From: Bifidobacterium breve
GTDB lineage: Bacteria; Actinomycetota; Acidimicrobiia; Acidimicrobiales; Microtrichaceae
Direction: 5' to 3'
Assembly (NCBI GenBank): GCA_945901935.1
Contig: CAMDLX010000013.1
Span: forward strand, 1 to 37,978
DNA length: 37,978 nt
Shown: positions 1-7,956 of the stretch, one piece after another
Position numbering within the stretch: the stretch's first letter is position 1
Layout of the letters: each line of letters opens with the position of its first letter
Translations under genes and position numbers: made by a program
The notes under the pieces: generated by a model
What the model saw: only the letters and a program-made list of their open reading frames with translations
Told to the model about the DNA's origin: nothing
The model's database searches: none

Positions 1-224
1 TTTCCACGGAGTTCCGGTGGTTGCCCTGCCTCGATGAACGCCTGCACTCGGTCCCTTCCGGAGTGGGTAGTGCCCATCACGTGTAGCTGTGTGCCAAGAG
101 TGAAAAGCAACCCCCACTCCTCGAAGCGGCCATCGTCACAGAACATGCAGTAGCGAGCGAGAGTCTGCCGGATCAATTCCTCAGCCGTTGTCGATCTCAC
201 CACAGATGACTCGTGTTCGTTCAT
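1..224 (-). CDS. SnoaL-like (NTF2-fold) domain protein, 3' end cut by window edge
   Basis: Reading the minus strand from an ATG at 224 gives 74 codons without a stop, running off the left edge. The peptide starts MNEHESSVVRSTTAEEL, continues with LARYCMFCDDGRFEEW and later has HSGRDRVQAFIEAG. An N-terminal helix, then D-x-G-R-F-E-W, then a G-R-(D/E)-x-V-x-x-F-I segment is the usual pattern of SnoaL-like / NTF2-fold proteins, which act as small isomerases, hydratases or non-catalytic partners. The call rests on this pattern only. The gene diverges from the lipoate-ligase-like gene at 308, with a perfect palindrome in between, so it probably belongs to the same regulon. The catalytic part of the fold lies outside the window. 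Confidence 0.6.
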   Translation of the reverse strand, partial: MNEHESSVVRSTTAEELIRQTLARYCMFCDDGRFEEWGLLFTLGTQLHVMGTTHSGRDRVQAFIEAGQPPELRG

Positions 225-253
225 AGAAGAACCGTAGCTGAACCCAAGAAACA

Positions 254-267
254 TGACACGAGTGTCA
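254..267. promoter_or_regulatory. Perfect 14-bp palindromic operator in a divergent promoter
   Basis: The sequence TGACACGAGTGTCA is an inverted repeat of TGACAC around a 2-base centre. It sits between the divergent starts at 224 (minus) and 308 (plus). A 12-of-14 copy lies at 6693-6706 between the other divergent gene pair of the same cluster. The size and symmetry suit a TetR/GntR-type dimer; no regulator gene is visible in the window. Confidence 0.6.
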
Positions 268-307
268 GCTAACATCACTGAAGTAGTCGCGGACCAGGGG
301 GATCAAG

Positions 308-1465
308 ATGGAGCGCGAGCAGTGGAGATGGCTAGACCTGGGCCGGCAAGGACCCTACGAAAACGCCGCAACCATGCCCGTTCTTGTGCGATCGGTACTT
401 GAGCAAGGCAAGCCCATTCTTCAAACAAGTATCTGGGGCGAAACCCACCTCAACGTGGGGTGGTTCGATGACGTTGACTCAACCTTGGACCTGCAAAGGT
501 GCGACGACCTCGATATCGCCGTCATGCGCCGCTCTTTCTACGGCGGAGGCACTGCCTACTATCAGGCCGAGTGCTCCATGATGTGGGGGTTTCTGCTGCC
601 CAAAGACATCCAGATTCTTGGTGTCAGTACCAACGATCTTGACGCGTTGCTTGCAAAGTTTCAGGTGCTTTTCTCTGACGCTCTGCGCCGAATTGGCCTG
701 AGCGAGGTTCAGTTTGAAGGGTCCTCTGATCTGCGATGGAACGGTCGCAAGCTCGGTGCCCTCACTGCCCAAGACGTTGTTGCTTGCGTTTCGATCGGTG
801 GATTCTTAAACCTCGCTCCTCCAGACCTGACCACCTACTTGCAGGTAGTGCGAATCCCTGAAGACAAGTTCAAAGACAAGATCGTCAAGGACATGACCGA
901 GTACGTCTGCACGGCCGAACAAGTTGTTGGTCACCCGGTCAGCTACGAGCAGCTACGAGCAGCAATCATCGAATCAATGTCTGCAGCCGGAGTCGACCTA
1001 GAACCCAGCGCCCTCTCCCCCGGCGAAACCAAAGGGGTAGCAAAGGCTTCGGGCAGGGTCGGTTCACCCGAGTCCATTCGCCGTATCTCTTCGGATCAGT
1101 TTCTCTTGGATGCCCCCTCGGGTTCTTGCTGTGGTTTCGGCAACTTCAAGGGCCGCAAGCTCTGTCGTGCCGGAGTCGCCCTTGCCCCCGATGGGCGAGT
1201 TCTCGCAGCCATGATGGCTGGCGATATGCACGTGTCTCCACCTGATGTGATGGACCGTGTGGCTGCCGCTCTCACGGGTGCAGATAGCTCCAATACGGAC
1301 GACCTACGTCAACGGATCAGCACCGTGTTTGAAGCAGAAGATGTGCATCAGGCCGACCAACTTATGGGCGTTACCACTGAAGACCTGCTGGCCGCCGTAC
1401 TAGTAGCTGTGCAAGCAGCAGCCTCTATCCCAACTGACGCCACAAAGGACGAGAACCCAACATGA
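308..1465 (+). CDS. Lipoate-protein ligase A-like protein
   Basis: 385 aa with the BPL/LplA/LipB fold pattern. R74-R75 followed by G79-G81 in RRSFYGGGTAYY corresponds to the RRxxGGGxxxH/Y lipoyl-adenylate motif of LplA. The segment SDLRWNGRKLG carries K148 where LplA has its catalytic lysine. After about residue 240 a second part resembles the accessory C-terminal domain of LplA. Family role: ATP-dependent attachment of lipoate or octanoate to a lysine of E2 or H proteins. The ATG has a strong AGGGGGA ribosome site 5 bases upstream, and the stop overlaps the next start (ATGA). No lipoyl-carrier protein is encoded nearby, so its partner, and whether it uses lipoate at all, are unknown. The His of the usual RRxxGGGxVFHD motif is replaced by Tyr/Gln. 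Confidence 0.75.
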   Translation: MEREQWRWLDLGRQGPYENAATMPVLVRSVLEQGKPILQTSIWGETHLNVGWFDDVDSTLDLQRCDDLDIAVMRRSFYGGGTAYYQAECSMMWGFLLPKDIQILGVSTNDLDALLAKFQVLFSDALRRIGLSEVQFEGSSDLRWNGRKLGALTAQDVVACVSIGGFLNLAPPDLTTYLQVVRIPEDKFKDKIVKDMTEYVCTAEQVVGHPVSYEQLRAAIIESMSAAGVDLEPSALSPGETKGVAKASGRVGSPESIRRISSDQFLLDAPSGSCCGFGNFKGRKLCRAGVALAPDGRVLAAMMAGDMHVSPPDVMDRVAAALTGADSSNTDDLRQRISTVFEAEDVHQADQLMGVTTEDLLAAVLVAVQAAASIPTDATKDENPT

Positions 1466-2691
1466 AAGCACTTCAGTTCCTTGCCGATCCAGAGCCCTGG
1501 CCCTACCCAGTTGGCCCTGAGGACCCACTCCTCCTGCAGCACCTTGCGACCACCCCGATGGCCCTGCTCGATCTCCCTGATCCGACCTTGATCGATGACG
1601 ACTGGCTCGTGTTACGCACGCGACTAACCGGAATCTGCGGATCTGACTCCAAACAAGTTCTGATGGATTTCGAAGATGCAGGCGACAACATGATGACTGC
1701 CTTCATCACCTTTCCTCAGGTTCTCGGCCACGAGGTCGTAGCAACTATCGAGCAAATGGGTCCGGCAGTGGAAGGGTTCGAACCTGGGCAACGAGTGGTG
1801 CTGTATCCAAATATTGGGTGCCGGGCCCGTGGGCTCAGCCCGCTGTGCCCCGCCTGCGAGCGCGGCGACTACTCCATCTGCCAACGTTTTTGGGAAGGTC
1901 GACTCTCGACCGGAATCCACACAGGGAACGCTGTTGAGGCAACTGGCGGGTTCGCGGAATACCTACCGGCTCACACCTCGATGTGCCTGCCAATTCCCGA
2001 TCAGATTTCCGATGAGCTCGCCGTACTCGCGGACCCGTGGTCAGTTTCGTTTCATGCCATCACACGCAATCCGCCAGCACCCGGCAGCCGAGTGTTGGTC
2101 TACGGCTCGGGGGCCCTTGGCAGCACTGCCGCTGCCATCCTGACCCAGCTCTATGACTGCTCGGTGGCGGTGGTTGCCAAATGGGATGCTCAGCGAGACC
2201 TAGCAAGTAGTCGTGGTGCAACGGTGTTTCACTCCGACCCCACCGAGGCACTTATTGAGCAACTTGCCGAGTGGTCCGGCGGAATTCTCCGACACCCGTG
2301 GGAAGGCCTGCCGGTTTGTTTCCCGGGAGCAATCGATGTGGTCTACGACACCGTTGGGTCTCCGACAACAGTAGAGGTTGCACTTCGTGTGCTCGCTGAG
2401 CGCGGCAGATTGGTGCAACTCGGGGTGAGCTCACCGGGCCGATTCGAGTGGACCCCTTGGTACTTCAAGGAGCTACAACTCATCGGTTCTAACGCTTTTG
2501 GAGTTGAAACCTTCGAGGGTCAGACAAAGCACGCGTATGAACACTTCTTTGATCTGATCCTCGCTGGCAGGCTCGACTTGTCTGGGCTACTGACGCATCA
2601 GTTTCGACTAGAAGAGTGGCGAGAAGCCTTCACTGCCATTGTTCATCAGGGCGAAACCGGAGCGATCAAAGTGGCATTCGACTACCGCTAG
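1462..2691 (+). CDS. Zinc-dependent alcohol dehydrogenase (MDR superfamily)
   Basis: 409 aa. The N-terminal GroES-like catalytic domain has GICGSD with zinc ligand C59 and GHE with H90-E91. The structural-zinc lobe has four cysteines (C120, C129, C132, C140). The Rossmann part carries G215-S-G217-A-L-G220. Members oxidise alcohols or polyols with NAD(P)+; this layout resembles the threonine/glucose dehydrogenase side of the family. The start overlaps the stop of the lipoate-ligase-like gene by four bases, so the two are translationally coupled. The gene ends 21 bases from the convergent amine oxidase gene, with no room for a separate terminator. The substrate cannot be read from the sequence; an alcohol or aldehyde intermediate of the surrounding pathway is an inference. 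Confidence 0.85.
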   Translation: MKALQFLADPEPWPYPVGPEDPLLLQHLATTPMALLDLPDPTLIDDDWLVLRTRLTGICGSDSKQVLMDFEDAGDNMMTAFITFPQVLGHEVVATIEQMGPAVEGFEPGQRVVLYPNIGCRARGLSPLCPACERGDYSICQRFWEGRLSTGIHTGNAVEATGGFAEYLPAHTSMCLPIPDQISDELAVLADPWSVSFHAITRNPPAPGSRVLVYGSGALGSTAAAILTQLYDCSVAVVAKWDAQRDLASSRGATVFHSDPTEALIEQLAEWSGGILRHPWEGLPVCFPGAIDVVYDTVGSPTTVEVALRVLAERGRLVQLGVSSPGRFEWTPWYFKELQLIGSNAFGVETFEGQTKHAYEHFFDLILAGRLDLSGLLTHQFRLEEWREAFTAIVHQGETGAIKVAFDYR

Positions 2692-2712
2692 ATCACAGCC
2701 AAAGAGTGCCGC

Positions 2713-4674
2713 TCAGCCACAGTGGCCAGGTGCACCGTTGCCAGGTGCAGAGTGGTCAGGTGCACAGTGGCCGGGCGGTGAGGGTGGCACATCCAGAGCA
2801 GGGTTGCGATCAAAGAACCCGAACGGCATCAACATGAAACCGGTGTACTCGACTGGCATGACTGGCCAGTCCTCGGGTCGGGGAATGTGAGTGATACCGA
2901 ACGTGTACCAGAGCACAATGTCGGTATCCACAATCTCTCGGTCGGCGGCAGTCCATTCCGGCAGCCCCGCCCCACCCTCGTGCTGATTTGGGAACTCGCC
3001 CGCAGCGCGCAGTTCCTCAGAGTCAAACGGAGTCACCCAGAGATTGTGCTGAGCGAATCCAGCTCTTCTGGCAACCGAAGACTCCGGCCGAGCCATCAAG
3101 GTTGGGGTCGACATCGTGGGAACCAACTTGTATCCGACCGGCCGGTTGAGGCCGTTGAGCACACCAGGATTTGTTACTCGCCAACTACGACTCGAGGCTG
3201 AGTCGGTCTGCCATTTCGCACCAGACTCGCGCTCGAGCAACTGCGCGTGAGCAGCGAAGCCATTCCCCCACGGGTTATCGGGGCCGGCCGGCATGGTCTC
3301 GACATGGACTTCCTCAACTCGGTTCTCTTCTCCGTCAACATCGAAATCCAACCGAGCGCAGAACAGGTGCTGATGCACAGGCGCCACCACACCAGATGCG
3401 ATCCGCCCGGCGAACGGGTGAGGCTCAGAGTCAGGCAGCCCCTGACTCGACATGATGCCGGTCAGCTTGGCCTCCATCTGGATATTGCCGTCTAAGTAGA
3501 GATACCAGAAGAAGCCGTACTCGTAGTTTCCGACCGTTGCGATATGGCTAATCACCAAGCGTCGGCTGCGGCGAACCTCGTGTCTACCAGTCAGCAAATC
3601 AACGTGCTTCCAGCCAATTCCATAATCCTCTTCGTGCATACAGATCGCATTTGGCACCACCCAAGCGTCGCCTTGTTCGGTAGCCATCGTTGCATCCATG
3701 TAGTAAATCTCGCCCAAACAATCACAGCCCAGTGTGAGTGATTGCGTCATGCGGCCAAGGCCCCATTCGCCGGCATCAAATGCGTTCTTCCAACCCTGCA
3801 CCGGACCGGGGTCGCCGTAAGGAACCACCATCTCCGAGATCGAGGCGCGATGCAGGATCTTTCGAACCCGACCGCTGTCGAAGTAACCGAGGTCATGCAA
3901 AACCAGACCCTCATACGGGTCCCACCCAATTCGCAGAGACCACTTCTGCCAAGAGACCAAGTTGTCTTCAACGGTGAAGCTCGCACCCTCTGGCTGCGTG
4001 ATGGAGATTGGCTTCAAGTCAGTCCGCAATGGCCCAACATCATCGGGGCCATAGCGTGCAGGAGTCTGCGGGACCGGGATTGGATCAACTCCGTCAAGCT
4101 GAGCGTGATCGATGACTTCGATTACTTCTCCAGTGCCAAGATCAACGTGGACCAGCAGTCCCTCTACGGGACGCGCGTAGCCATTGTCATCGGCAGTAAG
4201 TCGAACAAAGCTGATGCAGCGCGCGATTCGTCGACCTTCTTCGGCTGCAAACCCAAAGGCACCAGCCGGCCAGGGATCAATCTGCACATGCTCCAAGTCG
4301 ACGATCCCGCGACGAGCCATCGCTGCGATGTAATCCGGGTGTTCCTTGCAGGCCAACATGGCTATGAACGACTCGCCCATCAACAACGCCGGCCGCATGC
4401 CCTCAATGAGCTTGCGTTCCAGCACCCGCTCCTCAGAAACAGAGATGAGCAGCTCGATCATCGTGAGTTCAGCCCCCGGCAAGACCAGCATCTTGACTGT
4501 TCGCAAGACAGGGTCACCTTGGCTCCAAGCGGCCAGCGATTCCTTTGAAGGCTCCACCAGAATCACGTGGACTACTACGGCCCCCTCCCCTAGGTCTCCG
4601 GCCTGAGTAGTTACCTGTTTCGCAATGAGCACCTCTTCGGCGCTCAGCATGGAGAGCGGATGTGCGGCGCTCAC
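2713..4674 (-). CDS. Copper amine oxidase (topaquinone enzyme)
   Basis: 653 aa, close to the length of bacterial copper amine oxidases. Every diagnostic residue is present: catalytic base D300 in FDAGEWGLG, the topaquinone precursor Y384 in TVGNYEY, and copper ligands H434 and H436 (HQH) and H596 (THIPRP). The spacing agrees almost residue for residue with the Arthrobacter enzyme. The enzyme converts a primary amine, O2 and water to aldehyde, ammonia and H2O2. No signal peptide is seen, so it is probably cytoplasmic. The start is a GTG overlapping the SDR stop (GTGA); an ATG at 4650 is the alternative. After the last conserved segment there is an odd tail of five-residue repeats (GHCAP/DHSAP/GNGAP/GHCG) made by a 15-bp tandem repeat. 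Amine specificity is not predictable here. Confidence 0.93.
   Translation of the reverse strand: MSAAHPLSMLSAEEVLIAKQVTTQAGDLGEGAVVVHVILVEPSKESLAAWSQGDPVLRTVKMLVLPGAELTMIELLISVSEERVLERKLIEGMRPALLMGESFIAMLACKEHPDYIAAMARRGIVDLEHVQIDPWPAGAFGFAAEEGRRIARCISFVRLTADDNGYARPVEGLLVHVDLGTGEVIEVIDHAQLDGVDPIPVPQTPARYGPDDVGPLRTDLKPISITQPEGASFTVEDNLVSWQKWSLRIGWDPYEGLVLHDLGYFDSGRVRKILHRASISEMVVPYGDPGPVQGWKNAFDAGEWGLGRMTQSLTLGCDCLGEIYYMDATMATEQGDAWVVPNAICMHEEDYGIGWKHVDLLTGRHEVRRSRRLVISHIATVGNYEYGFFWYLYLDGNIQMEAKLTGIMSSQGLPDSEPHPFAGRIASGVVAPVHQHLFCARLDFDVDGEENRVEEVHVETMPAGPDNPWGNGFAAHAQLLERESGAKWQTDSASSRSWRVTNPGVLNGLNRPVGYKLVPTMSTPTLMARPESSVARRAGFAQHNLWVTPFDSEELRAAGEFPNQHEGGAGLPEWTAADREIVDTDIVLWYTFGITHIPRPEDWPVMPVEYTGFMLMPFGFFDRNPALDVPPSPPGHCAPDHSAPGNGAPGHCG
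2721..2780. repeat. 15-bp tandem repeat, four units, in the 3' end of the amine oxidase gene
   Basis: Units start at 2721, 2736, 2751 and 2766. The first three follow AGTGGCCAGGTGCAC with 2-4 differences; the fourth is more diverged. They encode the five-residue repeats at the extreme C-terminus of the amine oxidase, beyond the conserved domain. Confidence 0.8.
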
Positions 4675-5501
4675 TTGGTAGCGCCCGGGCCGACGGGAGG
4701 TGTCATACCAAGGTCCGAAAGGCGCTGCAGCGTGTACTCGGCTGCTCCCTGGAGGAACCCTTCTGGGTCACCGGTCTTTACCGGCGGCAAGTCTGTAAAC
4801 CAGTCAGGCACGAATGCTTCGACCATGTTGGACCCAAGCAGGTCGATCAAGGGTTGAAGGATTGCAGATGCTGGTAGCGCCTCTATATCTGACAACGAAG
4901 AGTCGTTATCTGGATGGGCAAAAAGCTCGGTGTCGAGCACACCGGGTTGTAACACGTGAACCCCGATTGGGGTTCCGGCTATTGAAAGGTCGACGCGCAG
5001 GCATTCCGCAAAAGCGGTAATGGCAGCCTTCGAGGATGCGTAGACAGCCTCAGCCGGCGGACTGAGCCTCGCCGCCACAGACCCGACAAACACAATCTGG
5101 CCGCTGCTGTTAGCGAGTGAATCCAACAAGCCCAACGTCAGTCGAATCGGAGACTCAAGGTTAATTCTCAACACATCCGAGATCTCATCTGGCCGGTGTT
5201 CCCAAGCCCACCTTCGTTTGGGAATACCGGCGTTGTTCACCAGCACATCAATTCCACCGAACTCCTGGGTCACCGACTCGGCAAACGAATCAAGCGCGTC
5301 CAAATCCGCTAGGTCAACTGCCCACGAACGGCTCTGCGGCGAGAAGGAGTGGATGTCTGCAAGGACTTCCGCCAGACGGTCCTCGCGTCGACCGCAAATC
5401 CCAACAATGGCGCCGCGGGCAGCAAGGCCTCGAGCCATCTCTGCACCGAGCCCCGCAGAGGAACCCGTGACCAGAACGCGCTTACCTACTGGGTCAAACA
5501 T
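4671..5501 (-). CDS. Short-chain dehydrogenase/reductase (SDR)
   Basis: 276 aa from the ATG at 5501. The cofactor motif TGSSAGLG is near residue 14, NNAG follows in the middle, and the active site is Ser in FVGSVAA plus YASSK. An NAD(P)-dependent oxidoreductase acting on a hydroxyl or keto group is expected. The start at 5501 is chosen because AAAAAGGTGG lies just upstream at proper spacing; a longer reading to 5552 would overlap the upstream acyl-CoA dehydrogenase gene. It follows that gene by 40 bases and overlaps the amine oxidase start by four, so the three minus-strand genes form one operon. A 3-hydroxyacyl-CoA dehydrogenase role in the beta-oxidation-like pathway is possible but unproven. 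Confidence 0.88.
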   Translation of the reverse strand: MFDPVGKRVLVTGSSAGLGAEMARGLAARGAIVGICGRREDRLAEVLADIHSFSPQSRSWAVDLADLDALDSFAESVTQEFGGIDVLVNNAGIPKRRWAWEHRPDEISDVLRINLESPIRLTLGLLDSLANSSGQIVFVGSVAARLSPPAEAVYASSKAAITAFAECLRVDLSIAGTPIGVHVLQPGVLDTELFAHPDNDSSLSDIEALPASAILQPLIDLLGSNMVEAFVPDWFTDLPPVKTGDPEGFLQGAAEYTLQRLSDLGMTPPVGPGATK

Positions 5502-5541
5502 CTTGGACCACCTTTTTATCTTGGCTTGTTGTGTCCGATTC

Positions 5542-6666
5542 TCATAGAACACCTGCGCCGGATTGCACCCGTGCTCTGAGAATCTCTGCCAGTCGATCTC
5601 TATGCCATGCAGCAGAACCGAAGCTCACCCGATCTAGCTGTACTCGCTTTAAGTACAAGTGCAGATCACACTCCCACGTGAACCCCATGCCGCCATGAAC
5701 CTGAAGGGCAGATTTCAACACTCGGTCTGCGGCATCAGAACACCAAGACTTGGCTACAGAGGCTGCAAGGGCCGTCTCTGGATCTGCCACCTCGGCACAC
5801 CATGCCGCCCACCAAGTCGAGGACCTCATGCCTTCTAGGTCTACCAACATGTCTGCGCAGCGATGCTTCACTGCCTGAAAACTGCCGATTGGTCGCCCGA
5901 ACTGAACACGCTCCTTGGCATGTTCAACCGTGAGATCAAGACAGCGAGAAGCCGCTCCTAGAAGCTCAGCCGAATAGGCAATTGCGCCACGAGCGATGTA
6001 GCGATTGACAAGCTCGGGGCCACCAAGTTCTGTGGCCCGGGTGCCATCAAGACTCAGTCGCGCAAGCTCTCGCGTCTGGTCCATCGCAGACTCTGCAGCA
6101 GGTCGCGACTGAGTGTCTTGCTCGATCAGAAAGAGCCTCTCTTGGCCATCACCAGCGGCGGCTCGAACCACAACAACATCTGCTGATGAAGCGAAGGGAA
6201 TTGGTTCGGTCTGGCCGCTCAGAATCCAGCCCGAGGAATCCTGTTTCGCAGCAAGGCAACCAAACCCAGCGGCAGCAATCATGTCGCCGGACACCAGACC
6301 ACCAATCAAGTCGGATCGATGCGTCTCTGAAATACCGCCCACCACCAGGGATGTCTCAGTGGGTGACCCACAACTCAGGACATCAAGAACTAGGAGCTGA
6401 CCCAAGAGGGGTACCGGGGCCAAGTAGACCCCTAGTGCCTCTACAAGTACGGCGGCCTCAACCCAGCCCAGACCAACTCCACCCAGTAGCTCTGATGTCG
6501 CAATCCCTGACCATCCCTGTTCCATCAGGCTTGCCCAGAGTTCGCGATCCCAGCCGCCGCCGCTATCGACCACAGCACGAACCCGGGCCGAGGAGGACTG
6601 CTCACTTAAGATCTGGTTCGCAGCCTCACGCAGAACTATCTGATCATCTGACAACTCGAAGTCCAT
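5542..6666 (-). CDS. Acyl-CoA dehydrogenase family protein, likely partner subunit
   Basis: 374 aa from the ATG at 6666 (MDFELSDDQIVLREAA). The C-terminal signatures RVQFGRPIGSFQAVKH and QVHGGMGFTWECDLHLYLKR are those of FAD acyl-CoA dehydrogenases. The C-terminus has no xxGTxEIxR segment; it reads VSFGSAAWHRDRLAE. Short, diverged members like this typically pair with a full-length subunit in the alpha2-beta2 enzymes known from actinobacterial steroid degradation (the FadE28/FadE29 type). The full-length partner is probably the divergent gene at 6733. A TTG at 6675 in frame is an alternative start; neither has a clear Shine-Dalgarno sequence. First gene of the minus-strand operon, with the palindrome at 6693-6706 just upstream. 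Confidence 0.85.
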   Translation of the reverse strand: MDFELSDDQIVLREAANQILSEQSSSARVRAVVDSGGGWDRELWASLMEQGWSGIATSELLGGVGLGWVEAAVLVEALGVYLAPVPLLGQLLVLDVLSCGSPTETSLVVGGISETHRSDLIGGLVSGDMIAAAGFGCLAAKQDSSGWILSGQTEPIPFASSADVVVVRAAAGDGQERLFLIEQDTQSRPAAESAMDQTRELARLSLDGTRATELGGPELVNRYIARGAIAYSAELLGAASRCLDLTVEHAKERVQFGRPIGSFQAVKHRCADMLVDLEGMRSSTWWAAWCAEVADPETALAASVAKSWCSDAADRVLKSALQVHGGMGFTWECDLHLYLKRVQLDRVSFGSAAWHRDRLAEILRARVQSGAGVL

Positions 6667-6692
6667 TGGGACCAAGCGTAGTGGTCACAACC

Positions 6693-6706
6693 TGACACGT
6701 GCGTCA
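6693..6706. promoter_or_regulatory. Second copy of the cluster palindrome, between divergent acyl-CoA dehydrogenase genes
   Basis: TGACACGTGCGTCA matches the palindrome at 254-267 in 12 of 14 positions. It keeps one perfect TGACAC half and one TGACGC half. It lies between the starts at 6666 (minus) and 6733 (plus), 26 bases from each, a suitable place to block both promoters. Confidence 0.55.
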
Positions 6707-6732
6707 GTTTGGTGGCCTAGCATAAAGATCCG

Positions 6733-7956
6733 ATGGACTTACACCCTCAGGAGCACCACGAATCCCTGCGCTCAGAGTGCCGCGCCTGGCTTCAAGAAAA
6801 TCTTCCCTGGGAGTACGGCTCGGGCCTGCCACCGCGGTTCACTGATCTTGGCGAGGAAGTTCTCTTTGGACGTGAATGGCAGCAGCGACTCGCTGCTGGC
6901 AACTGGGTGGGCCTTGCCTGGCCCGAGGAATTTGGTGGCCGCGCCGCCGGGCCTATGGCCAACTTTGTGGTCCAAGAAGAACTCGCCCGAGCGCGTGCCC
7001 CCGAATTGGTCGGCAGAATCGGAGTCAACCTCGTCGGGCCAACCTTGCTCGCTCACGGAACACCCGACCAACAGCAGCGGTGGCTGCCCAAGATTCTGAA
7101 TGCCAGTGAGCTCTGGTGCCAGCTCTTTAGTGAACCCAATGCGGGGTCTGATCTAGCCTCGTTATCCACTCGAGCCGAGCGTGACGAGTCGCTCGGCGGA
7201 TGGCGTCTTTACGGCCAAAAAGTCTGGACAAGTTACGCGCAATTTGCTGATCGGGGCCTATGTCTGGCCCGAACCGACGCAACGGCAGCCAAGCATCACG
7301 GCATCTCGGCGTTTGCTGTAGACCTCAGCAGTGACGGAATCGAGATTCGGCCGCTCGTGCAGGCAACCGGCGAGGCTGAATTCAACGAGGTGTTCTTCGA
7401 TGGCGCTTTCGTTGCTGATGATGCCCTGATCGGGCCCGTGGATGAGGGCTGGAGAATCTCTCAATCAACGTTGGGCCACGAGCGTGGAGTAAACCCACGC
7501 CAACTAGTGATTCACATCCAACACCTTGAGGAGTTGCTCCTGTTGGCTCTCCGAAAGGATTCCTTTGCAGATCATCGCCTGCGGCAGAAACTGGCCGCTG
7601 CCTTTACTGAGGTCAAACTCTTTCAACTCCATAACTGGCGCTCACTCACCCGACTCGAATCCGGACGCCCGCCCGGCCCTGAAGGCTCGGCACTCAAGCT
7701 GTACTGGTCACAAATGTCTCAGCGTCTCCACGACACGGTGATGGAGGTGCTCGGCGAAGAATCCTCGTTGTGGCGCGGCGCTACGGGCATCGAAGGCGAC
7801 GGGGAATGGCAGCGGTCTTGGCTGTACTACCTCTCTTCTTCGATTTTTGCGGGCACCAACGAGATTCAGCGCACCATTATTGGTGAACGGGTCCTCGGCC
7901 TGCCTCGGGAGCCACGCGAGCCAGCGCCAAGCCGACCAGGGAGCGCCACAGCATGA
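6733..7956 (+). CDS. Acyl-CoA dehydrogenase, full-length subunit
   Basis: 407 aa. LFSEPNAGSDLASL (about 131-144) is the FAD/substrate motif, and FAGTNEIQR (372-380) the C-terminal one. In the medium-chain enzyme the catalytic Glu precedes the GT of this last motif; here it is A373. E250 in LGHERG falls where isovaleryl-CoA dehydrogenase and the mycobacterial ChsE-type enzymes have their base, so an active enzyme with the base in that position is likely. It dehydrogenates an acyl-CoA to the 2-enoyl-CoA, with electrons passing to ETF. No good Shine-Dalgarno precedes the ATG; TAGCAT nine bases upstream could be a -10 of a near-leaderless transcript. The stop overlaps the next start (ATGA). Confidence 0.88.
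   Translation: MDLHPQEHHESLRSECRAWLQENLPWEYGSGLPPRFTDLGEEVLFGREWQQRLAAGNWVGLAWPEEFGGRAAGPMANFVVQEELARARAPELVGRIGVNLVGPTLLAHGTPDQQQRWLPKILNASELWCQLFSEPNAGSDLASLSTRAERDESLGGWRLYGQKVWTSYAQFADRGLCLARTDATAAKHHGISAFAVDLSSDGIEIRPLVQATGEAEFNEVFFDGAFVADDALIGPVDEGWRISQSTLGHERGVNPRQLVIHIQHLEELLLLALRKDSFADHRLRQKLAAAFTEVKLFQLHNWRSLTRLESGRPPGPEGSALKLYWSQMSQRLHDTVMEVLGEESSLWRGATGIEGDGEWQRSWLYYLSSSIFAGTNEIQRTIIGERVLGLPREPREPAPSRPGSATA

Noticed and set aside
3742-4548. 268-codon plus-strand frame inside the amine oxidase gene
   Set aside because: Antisense shadow of a gene with all catalytic residues intact; arginine/proline-rich composition without any domain.
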